The position numbers were made by a program, and so were the translations under genes. A stretch of 64,000 bases of DNA from positions 62,001 through 126,000 of the forward strand of contig NZ_MACI01000057.1 of assembly GCF_001884105.1 (NCBI RefSeq), given 5' to 3'. Within the stretch, counting starts at the first letter, position 1, and each line of letters starts with the position of its first letter. This DNA comes from Bacillus luti (GTDB taxonomy: Bacteria; Bacillota; Bacilli; Bacillales; Bacillaceae_G). Positions 33,616 through 41,387 of the stretch are shown here, piece by piece. Under the pieces are notes generated by a model that was not told where the DNA came from, did no database searches, and worked only from the letters and a program-made list of their open reading frames with translations.

Positions 33616-34404
33616 ATGTCATTTCATAAACCGGAACAAATTGCTGAACTCGTAATTGAGGCCGGTGTTCAAAAAGTAAGTCAGACCTTGCCAGCAATGC
33701 TTATTCTCGGTTTTTTAGGAGGAGCATTTATTTCATTAGGATTTTTACTTAACATTCGAGTTTTAGGTAATTTACCTGATCGCTGGGGGAGTTTAGTGAA
33801 TATTTTAGGAGGCGCTGTTTTTCCTATTGGACTCATGCTCGTAGTATTAGCAGGAGGGGAATTGATTACTGGAAATATGATGTCAATGTCTATGGCGCTT
33901 TATGCAAAGAAAATTACATTGATAAGTGTACTCAATAATTGGGTTTGGATTACGTTTATGAATTTTGTTGGAGCTATTTTCGTTGCATATTGCTTTGGTC
34001 ATCTTGGGGGATTAACAGAGGGAGATTATTTAAATAAAACGGTAGCGATAGCAGAAGGAAAGTTACATGAATCATTTGGGAGAACTTTAATTTTAGCAAT
34101 TGGTTGTAATTGGCTCGTTTGCCTTGCGCTTTGGCTCGCTTATGGGACGAGTGATTTTGTTGGAAAGATAATCGGAATATGGATTCCAATTATGGCATTT
34201 GTAGTGATCGGATTTCAACAAGTAGTGGCAAATATGTTTGTCATTTCAGCTGTTATTTTTGCAGGGCATCTAACGTGGATGGACCTTGCTAAAAATTTTG
34301 TTCCTGTTTTTATCGGAAATGTAATTGGAGGAGCTGGGTTTGTTGGATTTGCATATTTTGCTTGTTATCAAAAACAACACTCTAATATGAAAAAGAGTTC
34401 TTGA
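33616..34404 (+). CDS. Formate/nitrite transporter (FNT) family channel, YrhG-like
   Basis: A 262-residue membrane protein with six helices and the FNT signatures: GGELITGNMMSMSMAL (second half-helix) and the AIGCNWLVCLALWLAYG region containing the pore motif N-W-x-V-x-x-A. ATG 33616 follows GGAGGAA; an upstream in-frame start overlaps the terminator hairpin. The position in a formate dehydrogenase cluster argues for formate rather than nitrite as the substrate. It should form a pentamer in the cell membrane. Confidence 0.9.
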   Translation: MSFHKPEQIAELVIEAGVQKVSQTLPAMLILGFLGGAFISLGFLLNIRVLGNLPDRWGSLVNILGGAVFPIGLMLVVLAGGELITGNMMSMSMALYAKKITLISVLNNWVWITFMNFVGAIFVAYCFGHLGGLTEGDYLNKTVAIAEGKLHESFGRTLILAIGCNWLVCLALWLAYGTSDFVGKIIGIWIPIMAFVVIGFQQVVANMFVISAVIFAGHLTWMDLAKNFVPVFIGNVIGGAGFVGFAYFACYQKQHSNMKKSS

Positions 34405-34419
34405 GAGGAAGGGTATGTA

Positions 34420-35436
34420 ATGGCTGAGCGGTATTCAAGACAACAGTTATTCAAACCAATTGGTAGTAAAGGGCAAGAAAAAATTCGGAATAAACATGTG
34501 TTAATTGTAGGCGCAGGGGCATTAGGAAGTGCAAGTGCAGAAAGTTTCGTACGTGCAGGTATTGGAAAGTTAACGATTATTGATCGTGACTACGTTGAAT
34601 GGAGTAATTTACAAAGGCAACAATTGTACTCTGAAGAAGATGCGAGAGAGAAAATGCCGAAAGCAATTGCTGCAAAAAATCGGTTAGAACAAATTAATTC
34701 GGAAGTACAAATACATGCTTTCGTGATGGATGCAAGTGTAGAAAATATGGGAGATCTATTAAAAAATATAGATGTAATAATTGATGCAACAGATAATTTT
34801 GATATTCGATTTGTAATAAATGATTTATCACAAAAACATAATATTCCTTGGATATACGGTTCTTGCGTTGGCTCGTACGGTATGAGTTATACGATTATTC
34901 CGCGAAAGACGCCATGTTTACATTGTGTACTGAAAAATGTTCCTGTTACAGGTGTGACATGTGATACCGCTGGAATTATTAGTCCGACTGTTCAAATCGT
35001 CGCAGCATATCAAGTGGCAGAAGCTCTCAAAATTTTAGTGGAAGATTTCTCAGCAATTAGAAAAACGTTTTTCATGTTTGATATATGGAGTAACCAAAAC
35101 CATATTATAAAACTAGGGAAAATCAAAACAGACAATTGCCCTTCTTGCGGTTTGAATCGAACTTATCCTTATTTATCATACGAAAATCAAACGAGGGTAG
35201 CTGTCTTGTGCGGAAGAAATACAGTTCAAATTAGACCAGTAGAAAATAGACAGTACAATTTTGATGATATAGAAACAGTATTAAAAAAACTTGGGAAAGT
35301 AGAACGAAATCCGTATTTACTATCTTACCAACTAGACGATTACCGCATTGTTATTTTTCAAGATGGTCGAGTTTTTATTCATGGTACAAATGATATTTCG
35401 AAAGCGAAGCAGCTATATTATCGCGTATTCGGTTAA
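34420..35436 (+). CDS. moeB: MoeB/ThiF-family adenylyltransferase
   Basis: A 338-residue E1-like enzyme. The nucleotide loop is LIVGAGALGSASAE (about 28-41), followed by DRDYVEWSNLQRQQL with the adenylation arginine. Two zinc CxxC pairs are seen (PCLHCVL and NCPSCGL), with the catalytic cysteine region around GVTCDTAG. It activates the C-terminal glycine of MoaD with ATP so that it can receive sulfur. About 90 residues after the second CxxC form an extra C-terminal part with no rhodanese cysteine loop visible. Position among moa/moe genes supports MoeB over ThiF. Confidence 0.88.
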   Translation: MAERYSRQQLFKPIGSKGQEKIRNKHVLIVGAGALGSASAESFVRAGIGKLTIIDRDYVEWSNLQRQQLYSEEDAREKMPKAIAAKNRLEQINSEVQIHAFVMDASVENMGDLLKNIDVIIDATDNFDIRFVINDLSQKHNIPWIYGSCVGSYGMSYTIIPRKTPCLHCVLKNVPVTGVTCDTAGIISPTVQIVAAYQVAEALKILVEDFSAIRKTFFMFDIWSNQNHIIKLGKIKTDNCPSCGLNRTYPYLSYENQTRVAVLCGRNTVQIRPVENRQYNFDDIETVLKKLGKVERNPYLLSYQLDDYRIVIFQDGRVFIHGTNDISKAKQLYYRVFG

Positions 35437-35454
35437 TAGAAAGGGTTGTCAACA

Positions 35455-36762
35455 ATGGAAAGAAGAGTGCCAATTACGGTTGAAGAAGCTGTTCGTAAAG
35501 TAATGGGATTTGCTAATGAGGGATTAAAGGAGCTGCTACCTATTGAATTAGCTTACGGACGTATATTAGCAGAGGATTTAGTAGCTGACCATGATGTGCC
35601 TTCATTCAATCGTTCACCGTATGACGGGTTTGCTATTAGAGCAGAAGACACTACTTTAGCGAGTTATGAAAAACCGATTGCATTTGAGGTAGTTGGAGAG
35701 ATTGGGGCAGGATCGATATTTCATGAAGAAATCGGTCCGTTTCAAGCGGTTCGAATTATGACAGGAGCACAGATTCCGAAAGGGTGTGATGCAGTTGTCA
35801 TGTTAGAACTAGCTCGTCAATATGAGGATGTCGGAAACAATTATATGGAAGTGAAGCGATCATTCAAAACAGGCGACAATATTTCTTTTCAAGGTGAAGA
35901 TGTTCGTAAAGGAACAGTTCTTGCGAAGAAAGGGTCATACATTAATCCAGGTATTTCAGCCCTTCTTGCTACGTTTGGCTATAGCGAGGTGCCAGTGGCG
36001 AGAAAGCCTGTAATTGGGTTGTTAGCGACCGGTAGTGAGTTATTGGATGTAAATGATTCCTTACAGCCAGGGAAAATCCGAAATAGTAATACGTATATGA
36101 TATTGTCTCAAATTCGAAGAGCAGGCGGAAGAGTAAAATATTTTGGGAAGTTTAGCGATGATTTTAATACATGTTTTACAGCTGTAAAAGAAGCGTTAAG
36201 CCGAGTAGATATGCTCATTACAACAGGCGGTGTATCAGTAGGAGATTATGATTATTTACCAGCTATTTACGAAAAGTTAGGTGCATCGGTTCTTTTCAAT
36301 AAAGTTGCAATGCGACCAGGGAGCGTTACGACTGTAGCGCAATTAAATGGCAAGTTATTATTTGGTTTATCAGGAAATCCATCTGCTTGTTACGTGGGGT
36401 TTGAATTATTTGTAAGACCTTGTATTCGGACGTATATGTTTAGTGAAAAAGCACATTTAAAAAGAGAAAAGGCGTTATTAGGAGAAGATTTTCTAAAACC
36501 AAATCCATTTACAAGGTTTGTGCGAGCAAAACTGACATATAACGAAGGACAATTAATTGCTTATCCGTCAGGGTTTGATAAATCTAGCGCGGTTTCTTCT
36601 CTAGCGGAGACAAATATATTTATTGTACTGCCAGGTGGTACGAGAGGTTATAAAAAAGGTATGTTCGTAGACATTCTCTTGTTGGAGGATAACGAGGGTA
36701 GTGAATGGCCTTGGACATTTTGTAAAGTGAGAGGTGGTTCTAATGGGACAAGCGCTATTTGA
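35455..36762 (+). CDS. moeA: Molybdopterin molybdenumtransferase MoeA
   Basis: A 435-residue protein of normal length. It shows VPSFNRSPYDGFAIRAEDT, the MoeA domain I motif with the catalytic Asp region, RIMTGAQIPKGCDAVVMLE, TTGGVSVGDYDYLPAIYEKL and FGLSGNPSACYVGFE, all typical. MoeA inserts molybdate into adenylated molybdopterin. ATG 35455 follows AAGGG by nine bases; a TTG at 35446 is too close to that site. Its end overlaps moaE by 20 bp. Confidence 0.93.
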   Translation: MERRVPITVEEAVRKVMGFANEGLKELLPIELAYGRILAEDLVADHDVPSFNRSPYDGFAIRAEDTTLASYEKPIAFEVVGEIGAGSIFHEEIGPFQAVRIMTGAQIPKGCDAVVMLELARQYEDVGNNYMEVKRSFKTGDNISFQGEDVRKGTVLAKKGSYINPGISALLATFGYSEVPVARKPVIGLLATGSELLDVNDSLQPGKIRNSNTYMILSQIRRAGGRVKYFGKFSDDFNTCFTAVKEALSRVDMLITTGGVSVGDYDYLPAIYEKLGASVLFNKVAMRPGSVTTVAQLNGKLLFGLSGNPSACYVGFELFVRPCIRTYMFSEKAHLKREKALLGEDFLKPNPFTRFVRAKLTYNEGQLIAYPSGFDKSSAVSSLAETNIFIVLPGGTRGYKKGMFVDILLLEDNEGSEWPWTFCKVRGGSNGTSAI

Positions 36763-37207
36763 AATTGTAGATATACCGATTGTAGTTGAAGAAGTAACGA
36801 ATAAAGTAGCAAGAAGAGAAGCAGGTGCAATTACGACATTTATTGGTACGGTGAGAGAATTAACAAAAGAAAAACGAACGCTACATTTAGAGTACGAAGC
36901 ATATAAACCGATGGCGGTAAAACAACTTACGAGAATTGGTGAAGAAATGAATGAAAAATGGCCGGACGTAAAAGTAGCAATTACACATAGGGTAGGGCGA
37001 CTCGAAAAAATGGATATTGCAGTTGTTATTGCTGTTTCATCACCGCATCGTAAAGTAGCTTATGAAGCGAATGAATACGCGATTGAACGTATAAAACGAA
37101 TCGTTCCAATTTGGAAAAAAGAATTTTGGGAAGATGGGACGATGTGGATTGGAGATCAACTTGAAAATACGCCTTATCCAGAAGGAAAACCAAAGAAGGA
37201 AGAATGA
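36743..37207 (+). CDS. moaE: Molybdopterin synthase catalytic subunit MoaE
   Basis: A 154-residue protein with REAGAITTFIGTVRE, LEYEAYKPMAVKQL, ITHRVGRLEKMDIAVVIAVS and IKRIVPIWKKEFW, the last holding the catalytic lysines of MoaE. With MoaD it converts cyclic pyranopterin monophosphate to molybdopterin. GAGAGGTGG precedes ATG 36743, which lies within the end of moeA, giving translational coupling. moaD follows 3 bp later. Confidence 0.93.
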   Translation: MGQALFEIVDIPIVVEEVTNKVARREAGAITTFIGTVRELTKEKRTLHLEYEAYKPMAVKQLTRIGEEMNEKWPDVKVAITHRVGRLEKMDIAVVIAVSSPHRKVAYEANEYAIERIKRIVPIWKKEFWEDGTMWIGDQLENTPYPEGKPKKEE

Positions 37208-37210
37208 GAA

Positions 37211-37447
37211 ATGATTACAATTTTACTGTTTGCAAATTTGCGTGAGGAAGTCGGATTAGATCGACTAGTAATTTTAGAAAAACAAGAAATGACTGTTGGG
37301 CAATTAAAAGAATGGATGAAAGAAAGCTATCACTTGCAATCTTTAGATACGGTAATGGTAGCAGTTAACGAAGAGTTTGTAACAAATGCAGACACGATAC
37401 AAGTTGGAGATGTAGTCGCATTCATTCCACCTGTTAGTGGAGGATAA
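37211..37447 (+). CDS. moaD: Molybdopterin synthase sulfur-carrier subunit MoaD
   Basis: A 78-residue ubiquitin-fold protein ending in the functional double glycine (FIPPVSGG), which is adenylated by MoeB and then thiocarboxylated. It starts 3 bp after moaE and is the last gene of the Moco cluster. The 122 bp between it and the next gene hold no clear terminator. Confidence 0.92.
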   Translation: MITILLFANLREEVGLDRLVILEKQEMTVGQLKEWMKESYHLQSLDTVMVAVNEEFVTNADTIQVGDVVAFIPPVSGG

Positions 37448-37569
37448 TACGTGTTATACGATGAGTCATTTCTCATTGGTTGAAAAATAGCTAGATTGAT
37501 GTAGTACAAAAAACTGTATTGGGACATGATGTTATAAATAAGTTAAGAAGACGGGAAGGGATGAGTGCT

Positions 37570-38619
37570 ATGCTTACTCATGAACAAATCATGAATGCTT
37601 TAAAACATGTGGAGGATCCGGAGTTACACAAAAGTATTGTAGAATTAAACATGGTTAGAAATATACAAATGAATGGAACTGAGGTTAAACTTGAAGTAGT
37701 GCTAACGATTCAAGGTTGTCCGTTAAAGGCAAAAATTCAGCAAGATATTGAAGAATCACTTCATGCAATTGGTGCCTCTAAAGTGGATTTAACATTTGGT
37801 TCTATGACAAGTGAAGAACGTGCAGCTTTAACAGAGAAATTAAAGAAAAATACTAGAACAGAAACTGGTATGCCAAGCATGCTTCGCCCGGATTCAGGAG
37901 TGCAGTTTATTACTGTAACGAGCGGAAAAGGCGGAGTGGGAAAATCAACAGTGACAATTAATCTTGCAACTGCACTAGCTCGTATGGGCAAAAAGGTGGG
38001 GATATTAGATGCAGATATATATGGTTTTAGTATTCCAGCTATGATGGAAACGAATCAAAAACCAACTATGATTGATCAAATGGCAATTCCAGTCGTTAGT
38101 CACGGTGTTAAAATCATGTCGATGGGATTTTTTACAGAAGGAAATAATCCAGTGATGTGGCGCGGACCGATGTTAAATAAATGGATTCAAAATTTCCTTG
38201 CGAATACGCACTGGGGAGATTTAGAATATTTACTGCTTGATTTACCACCAGGTACAGGAGATGTTGCCATTGATGTTGCGGCGATGATCCCGCAGGCGAA
38301 AGAAATAATCGTTACAACTCCGCACAATGTAGCTTCATTCGTTGCTTCAAGAGTCGGTGTAATGGCAAAACATACGAATCATGAGATTTTAGGTATTGTA
38401 GAAAATATGGCTTATTATGAAGAACAAGATGGATCGAAAAATTACCTCTTCGGAAAAGGTGGCGGTGAAATGCTTGCAGAACAATTGCAAACAGAAGTAA
38501 TTGCCAAAATACCTTTTGCAAAACGTGAAGAAAATAACGGTTCATCTGTATATGATGAAGATTCTCTTGTTGGAGAAGTATTTACATCGTTAGCGGAGGA
38601 TATTATTTATAGAGGATAG
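37570..38619 (+). CDS. Mrp/ApbC-type P-loop ATPase (SalA-like)
   Basis: A 349-residue protein. An N-terminal MIP18/DUF59 domain (about residues 1-80, with VEDPELHKSIVELNMV) is followed by an Mrp ATPase domain with the deviant Walker A SGKGGVGKST and LLLDLPPGTGD. Orthologues act as Fe-S cluster carriers or, in B. subtilis (SalA), as a regulator. ATG 37570 suits the GGGAAGGG site; the earlier in-frame ATG 37561 touches it. The C-terminal CxxC seen in some Mrp carriers is absent, as I recall for SalA. This position after the Moco cluster may still reflect Fe-S supply to formate dehydrogenase. Confidence 0.85.
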   Translation: MLTHEQIMNALKHVEDPELHKSIVELNMVRNIQMNGTEVKLEVVLTIQGCPLKAKIQQDIEESLHAIGASKVDLTFGSMTSEERAALTEKLKKNTRTETGMPSMLRPDSGVQFITVTSGKGGVGKSTVTINLATALARMGKKVGILDADIYGFSIPAMMETNQKPTMIDQMAIPVVSHGVKIMSMGFFTEGNNPVMWRGPMLNKWIQNFLANTHWGDLEYLLLDLPPGTGDVAIDVAAMIPQAKEIIVTTPHNVASFVASRVGVMAKHTNHEILGIVENMAYYEEQDGSKNYLFGKGGGEMLAEQLQTEVIAKIPFAKREENNGSSVYDEDSLVGEVFTSLAEDIIYRG

Positions 38620-38634
38620 GGGAGGAAGTTTAGT

Positions 38635-38859
38635 ATGGCATGTAACATTGATCATTCTATTAAAGATGTGATGAATAAGCTTGAAAGTCAGAAGAGATTT
38701 TTATCTGAAGAGATTTTTATAGGATTAAAGGGATTTTTACAAGGGAATCATTCACAGGAAATATTAAATGATATTTTCCATCTTCTAAAAAAGTATGATT
38801 TAGTTAGTGAAGAAGAACGAGAGACGAGAAAGGCACAATTATTGCACATTATAAGGTAA
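38635..38859 (+). CDS. Small helical protein of unknown function (74 aa)
   Basis: A 74-residue soluble protein, predicted all-helical, starting at ATG after GGGGAGG and 15 bp behind the Mrp gene, so probably co-transcribed with it. A single Cys lies at position 3. No motif, signal or membrane segment is recognised. Confidence 0.7.
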   Translation: MACNIDHSIKDVMNKLESQKRFLSEEIFIGLKGFLQGNHSQEILNDIFHLLKKYDLVSEEERETRKAQLLHIIR

Positions 38860-38906
38860 GGTAAATACTCTTTGGCTTTAGAATTTTTCCAGGAGGGGTG
38901 AATGTG

Positions 38907-39314
38907 ATGAATATGAAAAAGATGATTGAAACGATAGAAGCAACAAAAATGAATGACGTAACATTATCGATTCCTCATTTACATCAAAAGCTTGTGAAGT
39001 TGTATAGTCAAAAAGATAGTGCAGAGTATACGGAGCTATTAAAATATATTTTATCATTATCCGTGCAGATGGATTTACATTTCGTATTGAAATATTTTGG
39101 TGTGCGACCGGTTGTTACTTCAGATGAACGCATGCAATTTCAAGAGATATTTAAATGTCTAGCTAAGAAAGATGATAATGGGGAATGGTTTTTAAATTTG
39201 GTTTCTTTATACGTTGGTTTACTTGTAGTGCTTCATTTCGATGAGAAAGAGATTGAGAGAAGCTTTTGGGGTGATATGACTACAGTAGGTGAAGGAAATG
39301 AAAAAGAAATATAA
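38907..39314 (+). CDS. Helical protein of unknown function (135 aa)
   Basis: A 135-residue soluble protein with no recognised family. It is mainly helical, with hydrophobic stretches that look like a core rather than membrane segments (LSLSVQMDLHFVLKYFGV and LNLVSLYVGLLVVLHF). AGGAGGGG lies at 38891-38898. GTG 38904 and ATG 38907 are both possible starts; I use the ATG. Its end overlaps the next tiny gene by 17 bp. Confidence 0.65.
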   Translation: MNMKKMIETIEATKMNDVTLSIPHLHQKLVKLYSQKDSAEYTELLKYILSLSVQMDLHFVLKYFGVRPVVTSDERMQFQEIFKCLAKKDDNGEWFLNLVSLYVGLLVVLHFDEKEIERSFWGDMTTVGEGNEKEI

Positions 39315-39396
39315 ATATATACTCATAATATCTTTCTTTTTAATAGCTGTAATCGCGCTTTCTATTGGCTATGTAAATATGAAAGTAATGAATTAA
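39298..39396 (+). CDS. Tiny single-pass membrane peptide (32 aa)
   Basis: ATG 39298 follows AGGTGAAGGA and encodes 32 residues: a basic start (MKKKYKY), one hydrophobic helix (ILIISFFLIAVIALSIGYV) and a short tail. It overlaps the end of the preceding gene by 17 bp in another frame, which suggests translational coupling. No family is recognised. The good ribosome binding site and clear membrane pattern argue that it is real. Confidence 0.55.
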   Translation: MKKKYKYILIISFFLIAVIALSIGYVNMKVMN

Positions 39397-39496
39397 GAGC
39401 AACCAACTAAACTAGCATGCTAAAAAGCGTTCTTCAGTTGTTTCCATCGTTTTTTCATGTTACCATTAAGCGAATTTTTCATAGGGAGAGAAAGCG

Positions 39497-39745
39497 ATGA
39501 AATGGATTTATTTTATTATTATTAATGTTATAGCTTTTAGCCTTATGGGGCTTGATAAACGAAAAGCGAAGAAGAAACAGTGGAGAACACCAGAAAGTAC
39601 GCTATTTTTATCAGCAGCAGCTGGGGGAGCAGTTGGGGCTTGGATTGGTATGTATATGTTTCATCATAAAACACATAAAAAGAAATTTGTTTTCGGTATA
39701 CCATTACTTGTCGTTCTAACAGTATGTTTATTTTGGGTTGTATGA
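39497..39745 (+). CDS. DUF1294-family membrane protein (YsdA-like)
   Basis: An 82-residue protein with three hydrophobic segments and the DUF1294 motif: MGLDKRKAKKKQWRTPE, then LFLSAAAGGAVGAWIGMYMF, then HKTHKKKFVFGIP. The ATG follows GGGAGAG. Members are small integral membrane proteins of unknown function; B. subtilis YsdA is the relative I know. Confidence 0.85.
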   Translation: MKWIYFIIINVIAFSLMGLDKRKAKKKQWRTPESTLFLSAAAGGAVGAWIGMYMFHHKTHKKKFVFGIPLLVVLTVCLFWVV

Positions 39746-39841
39746 GAAGTGTCGAAAGAATTGCGGATTGATTATTGGTAAAGTAAGCATGTGAGACCGT
39801 ATAATGGAGAAAAAAGAGAAAAGAAGAGGAGAAAATGGAAG

Positions 39842-40783
39842 ATGGGGAGTCAAACAGCACAGCAAAAAAAAGGGATAATATATGCGGCTGGTGCTTATAC
39901 GATGTGGGGAATTCTACCGATTTATTGGAAATGGGTTGAGGAAGTTCCAGCGGATGAAATATTAGCGCACCGCATCGTTTGGGCGTTCGTTTTTATGTTA
40001 ATCGTTTTAGGTGTGACGAAGAGATTTCGTCAATTTATTGGGGAGTTTGTGAACCTTTTTAAACGACCTAAATTATTAATGTCATTAACAATAGCGTCAG
40101 TCTTGATTAGTGGAAATTGGTTTGTCTATATATGGGCCGTAAATCATAATCATGTCATTGAAGCAAGTCTTGGCTATTATATTAATCCACTTATTAGTAT
40201 TTTACTTGGGACAGTCGTTTTAAAGGAAAAGTTAAACTTTTGGCAATATGTTGCAGTTGGTTTAGCTGGATTAGGGGTTATCATTTTAACAGTACGTTTC
40301 GGAGCTATTCCGTGGGTTTCTCTATCACTTGCTTTTTCATTTGGACTATACGGATTAACGAAAAAATTGTTGAATTATGATGCAACAATTGGACTGACGA
40401 TGGAAACGATGTTAGTGACACCGTTTGCGCTCATTTATCTCGTTATGACAGGAGTACATGGTTTCGGGTCCTTTGGCTCTATTTCAATGCTATCGACATT
40501 ACTTTTAATTGGAGCAGGCATTGTTACAGCGTTACCACTTTTTTATTTCGCAAAAGGAGCGCAACTTATTCCGCTTTATATGGTAGGTTTTTTACAGTAT
40601 ATTGCGCCAACGATTAGTTTAATTTTGGGTGTATTCGTATTTGGTGAACATTTCACATCTATTCATATGATTGCATTTTTCTGTATATGGGTTGCATTAT
40701 TTGTATTCTCGGTAGCGAAAACAAAGTTCTTAGTGCAGAAACAACCGAAATTTATAAAAAATAAATCAGCAAAAGTATCATAA
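39842..40783 (+). CDS. rarD: RarD protein, EamA/DMT-family transporter
   Basis: A 313-residue protein with ten hydrophobic helices of the drug/metabolite transporter superfamily. The N-terminal GIIYAAGAYTMWGILPIYWK and AHRIVWAFVFML are typical of RarD. By family knowledge it is an exporter-type permease of unknown substrate, named from chloramphenicol-sensitivity work. ATG 39842 is ten bases after AGAGGAG; an earlier in-frame start adds an unlikely basic leader. Confidence 0.87.
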   Translation: MGSQTAQQKKGIIYAAGAYTMWGILPIYWKWVEEVPADEILAHRIVWAFVFMLIVLGVTKRFRQFIGEFVNLFKRPKLLMSLTIASVLISGNWFVYIWAVNHNHVIEASLGYYINPLISILLGTVVLKEKLNFWQYVAVGLAGLGVIILTVRFGAIPWVSLSLAFSFGLYGLTKKLLNYDATIGLTMETMLVTPFALIYLVMTGVHGFGSFGSISMLSTLLLIGAGIVTALPLFYFAKGAQLIPLYMVGFLQYIAPTISLILGVFVFGEHFTSIHMIAFFCIWVALFVFSVAKTKFLVQKQPKFIKNKSAKVS

Positions 40784-40808
40784 TGCGTAGTATTTTCTAC
40801 GCATTTTT
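40782..40808 (+). terminator. Terminator of rarD
   Basis: AATGCGTAG and CTACGCATT arms with a 6-base loop, then a T run. Confidence 0.9.
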
Positions 40809-40862
40809 CTTTATACTTATATTATATAGAATTTCCATTATAGCTAGTAGGGAGCTGAGAAC

Positions 40863-41288
40863 ATGGAAACAATTTTACATAATGATCCGCTTATGGCCGC
40901 TGTAATCTCGTGGTTTTTAGCACAGTTTACGAAAGTAGTTTTTAAATTAGTCAAAACGGGTGAATTTGATTTTGCAAAGTTTTTCGCTTCAGGTGGTATG
41001 CCAAGTTCTCATGCTTCAACTGTTACAGCGCTTGCGACAGGTGTTGGAGTTGTGGAAGGCGTGGAAAGTTCCATGTTTGCCATTGCTGCTATTTTTGCCA
41101 TTATTGTTATGTATGATGCCTCAGGAGTAAGGCTTGCCGTAAGTAAACAAGCGAAAATATTGAATGAGTTTTTTCACGGTAGACAAACAGAATATAAGAA
41201 GTTAAATGAGCTTGTCGGACATACACCGTATGAAGTAGTAGTCGGTGCTTTATTAGGGGTTATTGTCGGAGTAGGATATTGCTTATGA
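40863..41288 (+). CDS. YuiD-like divergent PAP2 family (DUF212) membrane protein
   Basis: A 141-residue membrane protein. Matches to DUF212 are AQFTKVVFKLVKTGEFDFAK, SGGMPSSHASTVTALAT (related to the PAP2 phosphatase SGH-type loop), YDASGVRLAVSKQAKILNE and a C-terminal VVVGALLGVIVGVGY helix. By family resemblance it may act on a lipid phosphate, but this is not shown for YuiD. The ATG follows GGGAG. It is monocistronic. Confidence 0.87.
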   Translation: METILHNDPLMAAVISWFLAQFTKVVFKLVKTGEFDFAKFFASGGMPSSHASTVTALATGVGVVEGVESSMFAIAAIFAIIVMYDASGVRLAVSKQAKILNEFFHGRQTEYKKLNELVGHTPYEVVVGALLGVIVGVGYCL

Positions 41289-41315
41289 GCAGAACATACT
41301 ATATGTTCTGCTTTT
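41288..41315 (+). terminator. Rho-independent terminator
   Basis: AGCAGAACATA and TATGTTCTGCT form an 11-bp stem followed by T4. Confidence 0.9.
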
Positions 41316-41387
41316 CTTTATTTTCATACATATTCAGCTATCTTCTTGAATATCGTTATACGGATTTCGAAAGGATGGGTGAATAAC

